From contig JAKFDE010000030.1 of the NCBI GenBank assembly GCA_036676295.1, positions 1 through 64,000 on the forward strand: 64,000 bases of DNA, read 5' to 3'. The notes beneath the pieces were generated by a model. It worked only from the letters and a program-made list of their open reading frames with translations, ran no database searches and was not told the origin of the DNA. This DNA comes from UBA4416 sp036676295. Lineage in GTDB: Bacteria; Bacteroidota; Bacteroidia; B-17B0; Aurantibacillaceae. The translations under genes were made by a program, and so were the position numbers. This document shows, one piece after another, positions 8,406 through 18,200 of this stretch; positions within the stretch are counted from its first letter, which is position 1; the number at the start of each line of letters is the position of its first letter.

Positions 8406-10430
8406 GTGCCATTTCAACTCATATCCGATTTTCAACCAACAGGCGATCAGCCAACCGCTATCAAACAATTGGTAGAAGGTATTAATGCAAATACGAAACA
8501 TCAGGTTTTATTAGGAGTAACAGGTTCCGGAAAAACGTTTACGGCGGCTAATGTTATTCAGCAGGTTAATAAACCAACGCTAATACTAAGCCATAACAAG
8601 ACTTTAGCGGCCCAGTTATATAGTGAGTTCAAACAATTTTTTCCAAATAATGCGGTTGAATATTTTGTAAGTTATTACGATTACTATCAACCCGAAGCAT
8701 ATTTGCCAACCACAGGAACTTATATAGAGAAAGATCTTCAAATTAATGATGAGATCGAAAAACTTCGTATCTCTGCTTCATCCGCTTTATTGTCGGGTAG
8801 GAGAGATGTGATTGTTGTTTGTTCGGTATCTTGTATTTATGGTATTGGTAATCCAAATGATTTTAAAAAGAATATTATTCCTATTGAAGTAGGTAAAGTT
8901 ATTTCAAGAAATAAATTATTACACTTATTAGTAGGTGCTTTATATTCTAGAACAACAGAAGAATTTAAGCGTAGTACATTTCGTGTGAAAGGCGATACCG
9001 TTGATGTGAATTTATCTTATGCGGATCATGCAGTGCGTATTAGTTTTTTTGGCGATGAGATCGAATCTATTGAAACCTTTGATCCGGCTAACGGCTATGT
9101 GATCGAAAAATTTCAAGAGTTTAGTATTTATCCGGCAAATATATTTGTAACAGCGCCTGATACTATGCAAAATGCGATGCAACAAATTCAGGATGATATG
9201 GAAAAGCATGTGATCTTTTTGAAATCACAAGGCAAAGATCTGGAAGCAAAGCGAATTGAAGAACGTGTGAATTACGATCTGGAAATGATGCGTGAGTTAG
9301 GATATTGCAGTGGTATTGAAAATTATTCACGCTATATGGATGGACGTTTACCCGGGACCCGTCCTTTCTGTTTGATCGATTATTTTCCGGAAGATTTTTT
9401 AATGATCATTGATGAAAGTCATGCTACCATACCACAGATCAGAGCCATGTTTGGCGGCGATTTATCGCGTAAGCAAAACCTGGTGGAATATGGTTTCCGT
9501 TTACCATCAGCTTTAGATAACCGCCCATTAAAATTTGAAGAGTTTGAGGCATTAACCAATCAACTGATCTATGTATCAGCAACTCCTGCTGATTATGAAT
9601 TAGAGAAAGCAGAAGGAATTGTAGTGGAACAATTGATCCGTCCTACAGGTATTTTAGATCCGATGATCGAAGTGCGGCCATGTGCTAATCAGGTAGATGA
9701 CCTGTTGGATGAAATTCATAAAGTGGTTGAAAAAGACGAACGTGTTTTAGTAACTACTTTAACCAAACGAATGGCTGAAGAGTTAACGAAATATTTAACT
9801 AAACTTCAAATTCGTTGTCGTTACATTCATAGCGATGTAGATACCTTGGATCGAGTAGAGATCTTACGCCAGTTACGTGTTGGGATGTTTGATGTATTAA
9901 TAGGAATTAACTTATTGCGTGAAGGCTTGGATTTACCGGAGGTTTCTTTAGTGTGTATTTTAGATGCGGATAAGGAAGGTTTTTTAAGAAACGTCAGAAG
10001 TTTGGTGCAAACTACTGGTCGTGCGGCTCGTAATGTGAATGGCCGAGTTATTATGTATGCTGATAGAATCACCGACAGTATGCGTTTGACCATAGAAGAA
10101 ACTGAACGTCGTCGTAAAAAACAAATTGAATACAATTACAAAAACGGAATTACGCCAACACAGGCCGGTAAAAAAGCCTTGTTGCAGCCTAATGATTCGG
10201 GAGTAGAAGTAAGAGTAGATGGAAAACTAGTTCGAACATATGTTGAACCGGATGTGTTAAGTTATGCCGCTGATCCTGTTGTTCAATACATGAGTAAGGA
10301 TGAATTGAAAAAACAAATCACCAAGTTAAAAACTGCCATGTTAAAAGCTTCAAAAGAAATGGACTTTATGGAAGCAGCACGTTTACGCGATGAGATGTAT
10401 GGTTTAGAAAAAATGTTAGCCGATAAATAA
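8406..10430 (+). CDS. uvrB: excinuclease ABC subunit B
   Basis: The 674-residue protein has full UvrB length and order: FQPTGDQPTAI near the start, Walker A GVTGSGKTFTAANV (about 38-51), the damage-binding beta-hairpin YYDYYQPEAYLPTTGTYIEK, DESHATIPQIRAMFGGD, FEALTNQLIYVSATP, helicase motifs GINLLREGLDLPEVSLV and QTTGRAARN, and a C-terminal UVR motif MDFMEAARLRDEMYGLE. It verifies damage and loads UvrC in nucleotide excision repair. The start is GTG at 8406; no upstream ATG is in frame and the next Met is far inside the conserved domain. It heads a tight run with the next three genes (six-base gap, then two ATGA overlaps). Confidence 0.97.
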   Translation: MPFQLISDFQPTGDQPTAIKQLVEGINANTKHQVLLGVTGSGKTFTAANVIQQVNKPTLILSHNKTLAAQLYSEFKQFFPNNAVEYFVSYYDYYQPEAYLPTTGTYIEKDLQINDEIEKLRISASSALLSGRRDVIVVCSVSCIYGIGNPNDFKKNIIPIEVGKVISRNKLLHLLVGALYSRTTEEFKRSTFRVKGDTVDVNLSYADHAVRISFFGDEIESIETFDPANGYVIEKFQEFSIYPANIFVTAPDTMQNAMQQIQDDMEKHVIFLKSQGKDLEAKRIEERVNYDLEMMRELGYCSGIENYSRYMDGRLPGTRPFCLIDYFPEDFLMIIDESHATIPQIRAMFGGDLSRKQNLVEYGFRLPSALDNRPLKFEEFEALTNQLIYVSATPADYELEKAEGIVVEQLIRPTGILDPMIEVRPCANQVDDLLDEIHKVVEKDERVLVTTLTKRMAEELTKYLTKLQIRCRYIHSDVDTLDRVEILRQLRVGMFDVLIGINLLREGLDLPEVSLVCILDADKEGFLRNVRSLVQTTGRAARNVNGRVIMYADRITDSMRLTIEETERRRKKQIEYNYKNGITPTQAGKKALLQPNDSGVEVRVDGKLVRTYVEPDVLSYAADPVVQYMSKDELKKQITKLKTAMLKASKEMDFMEAARLRDEMYGLEKMLADK

Positions 10431-10436
10431 GCAATA

Positions 10437-10742
10437 ATGGAGTTAATCAGCATTTTTATATCTTTTATTATTTTATCATTGGCTCCTGCATTTCAGGTAA
10501 TATTTACTCAAATGCGTATTAACGGCAAAACCGGTTTATCAATATTGTCCATTTTTTTAATATCGCTAATTATTGGTATTATTTGTTCTTTAACATCCGG
10601 ATATATTATTTCGTTAAATACTTACCGTTCTGTATCTGACAAAACGCCACTATTGTTTTTATCATTAGGACTTTTAATTTCATTCATTGGATCTACTATT
10701 ATTGGAATTTCAGGAATGTACCGTTACAAAAAAAGGAAATGA
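10437..10742 (+). CDS. small integral membrane protein, unknown function
   Basis: 101 residues with three hydrophobic stretches (about 3-25, 38-62 and 70-93) and a basic tail MYRYKKRK, which should face the cytoplasm. I do not recognise the family. It starts six bases after uvrB and its stop overlaps the prmC start as ATGA, so it is translationally coupled to both. That coupling says it is expressed, but nothing in the sequence ties it to DNA repair or release-factor methylation. Confidence 0.65.
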   Translation: MELISIFISFIILSLAPAFQVIFTQMRINGKTGLSILSIFLISLIIGIICSLTSGYIISLNTYRSVSDKTPLLFLSLGLLISFIGSTIIGISGMYRYKKRK

Positions 10743-11620
10743 AGATCGCTACTAATAAATTATCCGATTTATACGAATTTTATAAAACAGAATTACTCCC
10801 TGTTTATGAGGAATCTGAGCTCTACGCCATATTTGAATTAGTCTGTGAGCATTATTTAGGTTATACAAAAACAGATACCCGATTAAAATTCCATGAAAAT
10901 CTGAATCAATCGGATGTTTTAAAAATATACGATACCGCTAAAGCCTTAAAAAAAGGGACACCTATTCAATACATTTTTGGTGAAGCCGATTTTTATAATT
11001 TAAAATTCAAAGTAAATTCTTCAACATTGATCCCTCGTCCGGAAACCGAAGAATTAGTTGATTTGATTATTAAGCAACATCAAACAATTAAACAAGAAAC
11101 ATTAAATATATTAGATATTGGCACCGGTTCGGGCTGTATTCCAATTACCTTAAAGAAACATTTACCGTCTGCAAAAGTTATAGGAGTAGATATTTCTGAA
11201 AAAGCCTTAGATGTAGCTAAAACTAATGCTAAGAAAAATAATGTTGAAGTAGATTTTATTCAACTTGATATTTTATCTCAAGAGCATCGTACAATGTACA
11301 ATGTACAATGTACAATTATCGTTAGCAATCCTCCTTACGTTCTCAAGTTAGAAGCCGCTCAGATGGATGGTCGGGTTTTAGATCATGAGCCTCATTTAGC
11401 CTTGTTTGTAGAAGATAACGATCCAATCATTTTTTATAAACGAATCATTGACTTTTGTAAAAGCAATTTAGTAGAAAAAGGATATTTGTATTTTGAGCTT
11501 AACCCACTGTATGCCAATGTAGTAGAAAACTATGCAAATGACAGTAAATTATTTAATTTTACGGAGCTTATTAAGGATATGAGTGGAAAGCAACGATTTT
11601 TAAAAGCTCAAAAAAAATGA
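10739..11620 (+). CDS. prmC: peptide chain release factor N5-glutamine methyltransferase
   Basis: The 293-residue protein has the N-terminal helical domain, then TPIQYIFGEADFYNLKFKV, LIPRPETEELVDLI, the SAM-binding loop ILDIGTGSGCIPITLKK (about 121-137) and the catalytic NPPYV motif, followed by EPHLALFVEDNDPI and YFELNPLYA. It methylates the GGQ glutamine of RF1/RF2; the RF1 gene prfA is elsewhere in this window. Just before NPPYV the DNA contains three copies of the 7-mer TACAATG (11290-11310), encoding RTMYNVQCTI, an addition or replacement between two core strands. Start and stop both overlap neighbours by ATGA. Confidence 0.95.
   Translation: MKIATNKLSDLYEFYKTELLPVYEESELYAIFELVCEHYLGYTKTDTRLKFHENLNQSDVLKIYDTAKALKKGTPIQYIFGEADFYNLKFKVNSSTLIPRPETEELVDLIIKQHQTIKQETLNILDIGTGSGCIPITLKKHLPSAKVIGVDISEKALDVAKTNAKKNNVEVDFIQLDILSQEHRTMYNVQCTIIVSNPPYVLKLEAAQMDGRVLDHEPHLALFVEDNDPIIFYKRIIDFCKSNLVEKGYLYFELNPLYANVVENYANDSKLFNFTELIKDMSGKQRFLKAQKK
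11290..11316 (+). repeat. 7-bp tandem repeat inside prmC
   Basis: TACAATG is repeated three times exactly (11290-11310) and continues with TACAAT. The period is not a multiple of three, so gain or loss of one unit would shift the prmC frame. Similar TACATTGTACAAT-like strings are, from memory, frequent between genes in Bacteroidota. Confidence 0.85.
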
Positions 11621-12405
11621 GACAGTTTACATTAGTATTTATTTTTTTAACCTCTGTTTTATTTTCTCAGGAGAAAATTGAAGCAACTGTTGATGTTCAG
11701 GCTCAGCCTAAGGGTGGTAAATCTGATTTTGACTTTGTATTTCAATCGCAAGTTGTTTATCCTGAAAATCTATTAAAGAAAAGAGTAGCAGAAGATGTAG
11801 CTGTTTATTTTACGGTTACTGCAAATGGTTTGGTAAAGGATATAGAGTTTAAGCAAGTTTACCAAGAAGAATTTAAAGCCGAAGTGAAACGTTTATTACG
11901 TTACTTTTTATTTGAACCGGCAAAAATTGGTTCAGTCAATGTTGCCTCACAAACTTTTTTAGTATTTAAATTCAACCCCGATACGTATAAAAAATATACT
12001 AAGAACCGAGGCTTTGTTATTCATAAAGAAACACCAAATTTTGATACCAGTTTTGTGATATATGATAGAGCGGATTCTTCGCCTGATTATTATAAAGGAG
12101 GAGAAGATGGGCTAGGTGAATTTGTTAATTCAAATTTAGAATACCCCGATCTGGCTATTCGTCAAGGTTTACAGGGAACAGTAATTTTGAGTTTTGTTGT
12201 AGAACCAAATGGTACTTTAAGTAATATGTTGGTTGAAAAAGAATTCAATCATTTATGTACACAGGAAGCCTTGCGTGTAATGCGTGAAACCAAATGGAAA
12301 CCCGGAACTAAAAATGGAAAACTGATCAGATATAAAACCAAATATCCCATCGTATTTAATTTAAACAATGTTAATAAAGATAACGCTACAGGCGAACAAC
12401 GATAA
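11617..12405 (+). CDS. secreted TonB-like protein with two TonB C-terminal domains
   Basis: 262 residues with the signal peptide MRQFTLVFIFLTSVLFSQ and two TonB_C-type domains. The first (about 45-115) has VYPENLLKKRVAEDVAVYFT and RYFLFEPAKIG; the second (about 170-250) has LEYPDLAIRQGLQGTVILSF, VVEPNGTLSNMLV and ALRVMRETKWKPG. The signal is cleavable-looking rather than a long TonB anchor, and there is no proline-rich spacer, so this is probably a periplasmic or envelope protein using the TonB fold rather than a classical energy transducer. Its ATG overlaps the prmC stop. The second domain is closer to the family consensus than the first. Confidence 0.75.
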   Translation: MRQFTLVFIFLTSVLFSQEKIEATVDVQAQPKGGKSDFDFVFQSQVVYPENLLKKRVAEDVAVYFTVTANGLVKDIEFKQVYQEEFKAEVKRLLRYFLFEPAKIGSVNVASQTFLVFKFNPDTYKKYTKNRGFVIHKETPNFDTSFVIYDRADSSPDYYKGGEDGLGEFVNSNLEYPDLAIRQGLQGTVILSFVVEPNGTLSNMLVEKEFNHLCTQEALRVMRETKWKPGTKNGKLIRYKTKYPIVFNLNNVNKDNATGEQR

Positions 12406-12442
12406 TACATAAGATTTAAGAATTTAGAAGAAATATAAAAAC

Positions 12443-13930
12443 ATGACATTTTCAATTAACACCGACAAACAAATTACCTTAAAGGATATTCATCATATTT
12501 TAGAATCCAATGCCATATTGGCTTTATCAGATAAAGCCAAACAAAACATTGTTGCTTGCCGTGAGTATTTAGACAAAAAAATGGCTTCACAAAAAGAACC
12601 GATTTATGGTATCAATACAGGCTTTGGGTCATTGTGTAATGTCATTATTCCTGATAATGAGTTAGAACAGTTACAAACTAACTTGGTAATGTCTCATGCT
12701 TGCGGCATGGGTAATGAAGTACCAATGGAGATCGTAAGATTGATGTTGTTATTAAAAATTCAGTCTTTATCTTATGGTAAAAGTGCGGTGCAATTACAAA
12801 CTGTTGAACGTTTAATTGATTTGTATAATAATAAAGTTTATCCTATTGTTTACGAACAAGGTTCTTTGGGCGCTTCTGGAGATCTTTCTCCTTTAGCTCA
12901 TATGTGTTTGCCTTTATTAGGAATGGGAGAGGTGAACTATCAAGGAAATAAACGACAGGCAGCAGATGTTTTAAAAGAACTGGGATTAACGCCAATTAAA
13001 TTAAAATCGAAAGAAGGGTTAGCTCTTTTAAACGGAACTCAGTTTATGAGTGCATACGGCGTATGGTGTTTATTAAAATCAAATAAATTAAATGCTTTAG
13101 CAGATTTTATTGGAGCTATTTCATTAGATGGATTTGATGGTAGAATAGAGCCTTTTAAAGATAATATTCACATTATTCGTCCACACAAAGGGCAATTACA
13201 AACAGCTCAGGCAATTCGTTCTATTTTAGAAGGCAGCGAAATATTAAAACAAACCAAAGTTCAGGTTCAGGATCCGTATTCATTCCGTTGTATTCCGCAA
13301 GTACATGGAGCAACGAAAGATGCAACCGCTTATGTGAACTCTGTATTTGAAACTGAAATTAATTCGGTGACTGATAATCCAACGGTGTTTCCTGAAGATG
13401 ATGAGATCATCAGTGGAGGAAATTTTCATGGCCAGCCTTTAGCGATCTCATTAGATTTTTTAGCCATTGCTATTGCTGAGTTAGGTAGTATCTCTGAAAG
13501 ACGCGTGTACCAGTTAATATCAGGCATTCGCAACTTACCGGCATTTTTAGTAGCTAAACCGGGTTTAAATTCAGGCTTCATGATTCCTCAATATACAGCT
13601 GCAAGTATTGTCAGTCAAAATAAACAATTATGTACGCCGGCCAGTATTGATAGTATTGTGTCAAGTAACGGACAAGAAGATCATGTAAGTATGGGCGCAA
13701 ACGCAGCTACCAAATGTTACCGTGTGATTGAAAATGTAGAACGTTTATTGGCGATTGAATTATTGAACGCTTCGCAGGCCATTGAGTTCCGTCGTCCTTT
13801 AAAATCATCTCCTAAAATTGAAAAAGTATTAACTGATTTTAGAAAATTAATTCCTTTTATTAAAGATGATAAGATCATGTATCAGGAAATGGAAGCTACT
13901 TTGCAATTTGTTAAAACATTAAGTATTTAA
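12443..13930 (+). CDS. hutH: histidine ammonia-lyase
   Basis: The 495-residue protein matches aromatic amino-acid ammonia-lyases throughout: YGINTGFGSL (55-64), the MIO-forming triad A144-S145-G146 in GSLGASGDLSPLAH, LLNGTQFMSAYG, RCIPQVHGATKD, NSVTDNPTVF, GNFHGQPLA and SSNGQEDHVSMGANAA. It deaminates histidine to urocanate. The substrate-selectivity loop reads LSYGKSAVQ, where well-studied histidine and tyrosine lyases have a different GHSG-type loop, so a tyrosine lyase is not formally excluded. The later-pathway formimidoylglutamase in this window supports histidine. The 37-base gap before it is AT-rich, with a short ACATAAGATTTAAGA string seen again near 26.76 kb. Confidence 0.88.
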   Translation: MTFSINTDKQITLKDIHHILESNAILALSDKAKQNIVACREYLDKKMASQKEPIYGINTGFGSLCNVIIPDNELEQLQTNLVMSHACGMGNEVPMEIVRLMLLLKIQSLSYGKSAVQLQTVERLIDLYNNKVYPIVYEQGSLGASGDLSPLAHMCLPLLGMGEVNYQGNKRQAADVLKELGLTPIKLKSKEGLALLNGTQFMSAYGVWCLLKSNKLNALADFIGAISLDGFDGRIEPFKDNIHIIRPHKGQLQTAQAIRSILEGSEILKQTKVQVQDPYSFRCIPQVHGATKDATAYVNSVFETEINSVTDNPTVFPEDDEIISGGNFHGQPLAISLDFLAIAIAELGSISERRVYQLISGIRNLPAFLVAKPGLNSGFMIPQYTAASIVSQNKQLCTPASIDSIVSSNGQEDHVSMGANAATKCYRVIENVERLLAIELLNASQAIEFRRPLKSSPKIEKVLTDFRKLIPFIKDDKIMYQEMEATLQFVKTLSI

Positions 13931-13945
13931 TTCGTTAATATAATT

Positions 13946-13969
13946 GTCAGTTCGAACGAAGTTGTGAAC
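13946..13969 (+). repeat. remnant of a dispersed Bacteroidota intergenic repeat
   Basis: TGTCAGTTCGAACGAAGTTG, followed by TGAA, resembles the common TGTCAGTTCGAGCG...GAAC strings that I remember from many Bacteroidota genomes. It is a single short copy here. It contains the GTG at 13964, which argues against that GTG being the start of the next gene. Confidence 0.4.
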
Positions 13970-13978
13970 AAAAAAATA

Positions 13979-14554
13979 ATGCAAAAACTTAAATACATAT
14001 TTCTTTTTTTATTAATAACTAAATTATCATTGGCTTGTCAATGTCCATTAACAACTTTAAACGAAGCTGAACTAGGAAAGTATGATCTGATCTTTAAAGG
14101 GAAGATCATTTCTCTCAACTTAAAAGAAAGTGCAAACAGCGAAGCCGTGATTGAAATTGAAGAGTTGTATAAAGGAAACTCCTACAAAACTTTTAAACTA
14201 TTGTTTAACGAAGCGGACCCTTGTAATCTAGAATTAAGAGTAGGAGATGAATGGATCATTTATACGAATTATAAGCAAATGGACAACGGGCAATTAGATT
14301 TTTGTAGCCGTAGCCGGAAATTTTTTAAGAATATTAAGGAAGATTTTTTTATGGTAACAACCGGTGTGTCGTATGATGAAGAATTAAAATACCTGCAAAC
14401 AAAATTAGGTTTACATAAACTCTTAAAAGAAAATCCAAATAAAGTAGAAAATAGAAATCAACTACCCAGTAAAAATCAATTTATAATAACTCTGATCTGT
14501 TCTTTAGTTGGAGTTATTTTGTTCTATTGGGTCATTAAAAAAATATTGAAATAA
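13979..14554 (+). CDS. exported TIMP/netrin-like protein with C-terminal membrane anchor
   Basis: From ATG 13979 the protein has 191 residues; a GTG at 13964 would add five more but lies in a repeat remnant. The signal peptide MQKLKYIFLFLLITKLSLA leaves Cys20-Gln-Cys22 at the mature N-terminus. CQCPL followed by LGKYDLIFKGKIISL is the pattern of bacterial proteins with an OB-fold like tissue inhibitors of metalloproteases. Further pieces are EELYKGNSYKTFKLLF, DPCNLELRVGDEWIIYTNY and DFCSRSRKF. A hydrophobic segment near the end (about 168-187) with a basic tail IKKILK should anchor it in the membrane. Inhibitor activity is not implied; most bacterial members are uncharacterised. Confidence 0.7.
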   Translation: MQKLKYIFLFLLITKLSLACQCPLTTLNEAELGKYDLIFKGKIISLNLKESANSEAVIEIEELYKGNSYKTFKLLFNEADPCNLELRVGDEWIIYTNYKQMDNGQLDFCSRSRKFFKNIKEDFFMVTTGVSYDEELKYLQTKLGLHKLLKENPNKVENRNQLPSKNQFIITLICSLVGVILFYWVIKKILK

Positions 14555-14560
14555 AATTAA

Positions 14561-15196
14561 ATGAAAGTACAATTACATAAACCGCACCCTTGGCATGGGC
14601 TTTCTTTCGGAGATCAAGCGCCTGATATTATTACTTGTTACATTGAAATGGTTCCGGCCGATCATGTAAAATATGAAATAGATAAAGTTTCGGGTTACCG
14701 CAAAGTAGATAGACCACAAAAGTTTTCTAATATCATTCCGGCTTTATACGGATTTGTTCCTCAAACCTATTGTGGCGAATTGGTAGCTGCAAGAGCTAAT
14801 GAAAAAACTAACCGTACTTCAATTGTTGGTGATGGCGATCCTTTGGATATTTGTGTGTTAAGCGAGCGTAATATAACCAGTGGGGATATTATTTTGGAAG
14901 CGATTCCTATTGGCGGTTTTCGTATGATCGATAAGAACGAAGCGGATGATAAGATCATTGCTGTGATGGCTAAAGATGAAATTTACAGTCAGTGGAAAGA
15001 TATTACAGAAGTACCGGAGCAAATGATCAATCGGTTACGTCACTATTTTTTAACCTATAAAAACATTCCTGGCGAATCGAATGCCATTGTTGAAATTGCT
15101 GAAACCTATGGTAGAGCAGAAGCTCATGAAGTGATCAAACGCAGCATGACAGATTATAACAAAAGCTTTAAATCGTTTATGGATTTAGGGATGTAA
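14561..15196 (+). CDS. ppa: inorganic pyrophosphatase, family I
   Basis: 211 residues, soluble, with the family I signature VGDGDPLDICVLSE (about 86-99; Asp residues bind metal). Other expected active-site segments are YEIDKVSGYRKVDRP, YGFVPQTYCGE, KNEADDKIIAV and HYFLTYKN. It hydrolyses pyrophosphate released by biosynthetic reactions. It starts six bases after the TIMP-like gene. A bidirectional terminator follows at 15262-15287, separated by a GC-richer stretch (15197-15245) with no gene. Confidence 0.95.
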   Translation: MKVQLHKPHPWHGLSFGDQAPDIITCYIEMVPADHVKYEIDKVSGYRKVDRPQKFSNIIPALYGFVPQTYCGELVAARANEKTNRTSIVGDGDPLDICVLSERNITSGDIILEAIPIGGFRMIDKNEADDKIIAVMAKDEIYSQWKDITEVPEQMINRLRHYFLTYKNIPGESNAIVEIAETYGRAEAHEVIKRSMTDYNKSFKSFMDLGM

Positions 15197-15261
15197 GAAC
15201 TCCCTCTCCTTGATGGCTGAGGCTCTCGAAGACATCGAGGTTGAGATAATGTTTAAATAAA

Positions 15262-15287
15262 AAAGGCTGCTAAATTTAGCAGCCTTT
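15262..15287. terminator. bidirectional rho-independent terminator
   Basis: AAAGGCTGCTAAA and TTTAGCAGCCTTT form one perfect 26-base palindrome between the converging ppa gene and the large T9SS protein gene, with A-run before and T-rich sequence after. Confidence 0.85.
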
Positions 15288-15291
15288 CTTT

Positions 15292-18200
15292 TTATCTAAT
15301 AATTAAAACATATCCAGGGAAAGTATATTCCTTATCTTTTTTATCAATTACTTTTATGATGTAATAATAAGTAGCGTCAGGACACTCTTCACCATTATTG
15401 GCTTTACCATCCCAAGCTGAATTTAAAGCATCCCAACTAAATAATAATTGTCCCCAACGGTTAAAAATATTCCCTTCTGCAGATTTTACACCTTGTAATT
15501 TTAAGTGAAATGCATCATTAGAACCATCGCCATTAGGTGTAAACACATTTGGAACTAAAATAATAACTTCATCTTCTACTTTTATAATGATGGTTGCAGT
15601 ATCTATACAACCACTTTCCAGATCAGTTACAGTTAATACAACATTATAAGTTCCTTCATTATTAAAGATATTAGTAGGATCCATCAGGTTACTTCCGTTT
15701 CCATCACCAAAGGTCCAACTGTAATTATCTGTGGCAGTTACGCCTGTACTGTTGTTTGTAAAATTGACATTTAAAGGAGAATTACCACTATACACATTGG
15801 CACTTGCGGCTGCATTTATATTATTGTATTGAGCTGTTACCGTTGCAACAGAGCTTACACAACTACCTACAGTGCCTTGCGCATAGTACACATAAACACC
15901 ATCACTTGTAATGGTTGGTTGGTAAGTGTTAGAATTTACCTGAACTGTATTGGTTAAAGCTGCATCGCTGTACCATGTAACTGAAACACCACTTCCAAAG
16001 TTTGCACTTAAGGTTAAAGCACCTCCAAAACAAGTAGAATCATTTGTTACAGCTACTAAGCTTGGAGTAGGAGCAATGCTAATTAAAACAGTATCCATTT
16101 CAGTACAATTAGTGGTATTATCAGTTACGGTTAATGAGTAAATACCACTCGCATTTGATTGTGCATTATTAATTTGAGGGTTTTGACTATTGGAAGAAAA
16201 ACCATTTGGTCCATTCCATGAATAAATTCCTCCACCGGTTCCTAATAAATTGATCGTAGTTCCTGTACAAACTATATTTCCGTTCGCCGAAGCATTCATC
16301 ACAATTTGTGGATACACATTAATAGCTATTGTTTGATTTTGCGAACAAAATAAATCGGAAGCTGTTATTGTATATGTACCTGAATTAAGTGGAGACGCAT
16401 TGGTAATTGTTTGGCCGGCTCCATTAGCTGAATAAGTATTTGGGCCTGTCCAAACATACGTGTAAGAATTAGATCCGGCATTTAATTGAATATCATTTCC
16501 ATAGCAAATATTATTTGCATTGGCACTCCATGTATAAGAAGGTAAGGCATTAACCGAAACTGATGCCACAGCTGTAGATGAGCATGAGTTAGCATCAGTC
16601 ACAGTTACCGTATAGTTACCGGATTGTACAGTACCTCCATTTAAAATCGTTGGAGATTGAGTACCATTTGAATATCCATTTGGTCCACTCCAATTATAAA
16701 TTGTACCACCACTTGCACTTAAATTAATAGGTTCACCCGCACAAATAGCATTTGGATTAGCACTGGCGGAAGCTGTTGGGTTCGCGTTCACATTCACGGC
16801 AACAGTTGCTGTGTTTTGACAATTATTGGCGTCTGTTACTGCTAATGTGTAAATACCATTTGACCCGATACTGATATTTGTGATACTTGGGTTTTGTACA
16901 TTTGAAGTATATGTTCCAGGTCCTGTCCAAGTATAGGTAGACGAACTTGATCCAAATAGATTCACATTATTACCAACGCAAAAAGCCGTTTGTGAAGCGG
17001 TTGCGTTTGGTGTAGGTAAAGAGTTAACCGTTACTGTTACATTCGTTGCCGGGCCGCTACAACCTGCTGATGTAGTATACACAGAATAAACACCACTCAT
17101 GCCGGTAGTAGCATTAGTGATAGATGGATTTTGTGTAGTAGTAGTGAAACTGTTTGGCCCCGACCAATTGTAAGTTCCTCCTGCGGCACTAGCAAATAAA
17201 TTTATGGTATTACCAACACAAATAGAATTGGCAGTAGCACTAGCCGATGGTGCGGCCGGAGCTCCCGGGTTAGAAATACTATACGGACCAAAATTATTGA
17301 TACAATTATTTCCGTCCTGTACTTGTAAATTATAAGTACCTGCCGGTTGATTACCAATATTAGGTGTGTTTACAGTAGTTGTATTTACACTATTTGTCCA
17401 GGTATATGTTAGAGTTGGCGCACCTGTTACACTTACATTAGTGATAGAACCTGTAGATGCGCCGCAATTACTTGGAGATATAGATGGTGTAGAAACTAAT
17501 TGAGGTAAGGCATTAACCGTTACTGTAGCTGTATTCACATTTGTACAAGTAGTTACTGCTGTTCCTGTAACGGTATAAACAGTTGTGGTGGTTGGTGTTA
17601 CAGATATAGAAGTTCCATTTTGCGAAGTAGACCATGTATAGGTATTGGCGCCACCTGCAGTAATAGTATAAGTTTGATTGTTACAAATTGTTCCAGAGTT
17701 AGCCGTAATATTTGGTAAGGCATTCACTGATACTTGCCCAACGGCAGTATTGGTACAGTTGGCAGCGCTGGTTCCTGTTAAGGTATAAGTAGTCGTTAAA
17801 GTAGGGCTTACTGTTATGCTTGTAGCACTTGTTCCTGTGCTCCATGTATAAGTAGAAGCTGTACCTGAAGCGGTTAACGTACCTGTTTTTCCATCACAAA
17901 TAGTTGTACTACTTGATGAAACTGTAGGTAAAGAGTTAACCGTTATGGTCGTAGAAACAATTTTACTGCAACCTTCTGCATTAGTTCCGGTAACATTATA
18001 AACTTGTGTAGAAGTAGGACTCACTGTTATAGAAGTTGCAGCACCTCCAGGGCTCCAGGTGTATCCTGTTGCTGTTCCGGTGGCAGTTAACACTGTTGAT
18101 TTTCCAAAACAAATAGTATTTGTAGCAGAAGAATTAAGTGTAAAACTTGGAATCGGATTAACGGTGATTGTAGTAATGGCCGTATTGGTACACCCTGTTG

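Noticed and set aside
13964..13978. GTG start for the TIMP-like gene
   Set aside because: Lies within a dispersed-repeat remnant; ATG 13979 gives a better signal peptide.
15197..15245. Small RNA or gene between ppa and its terminator
   Set aside because: GC-richer with a weak CTCGA/TCGAG hairpin only; resembles a degraded dispersed repeat, not enough to call.
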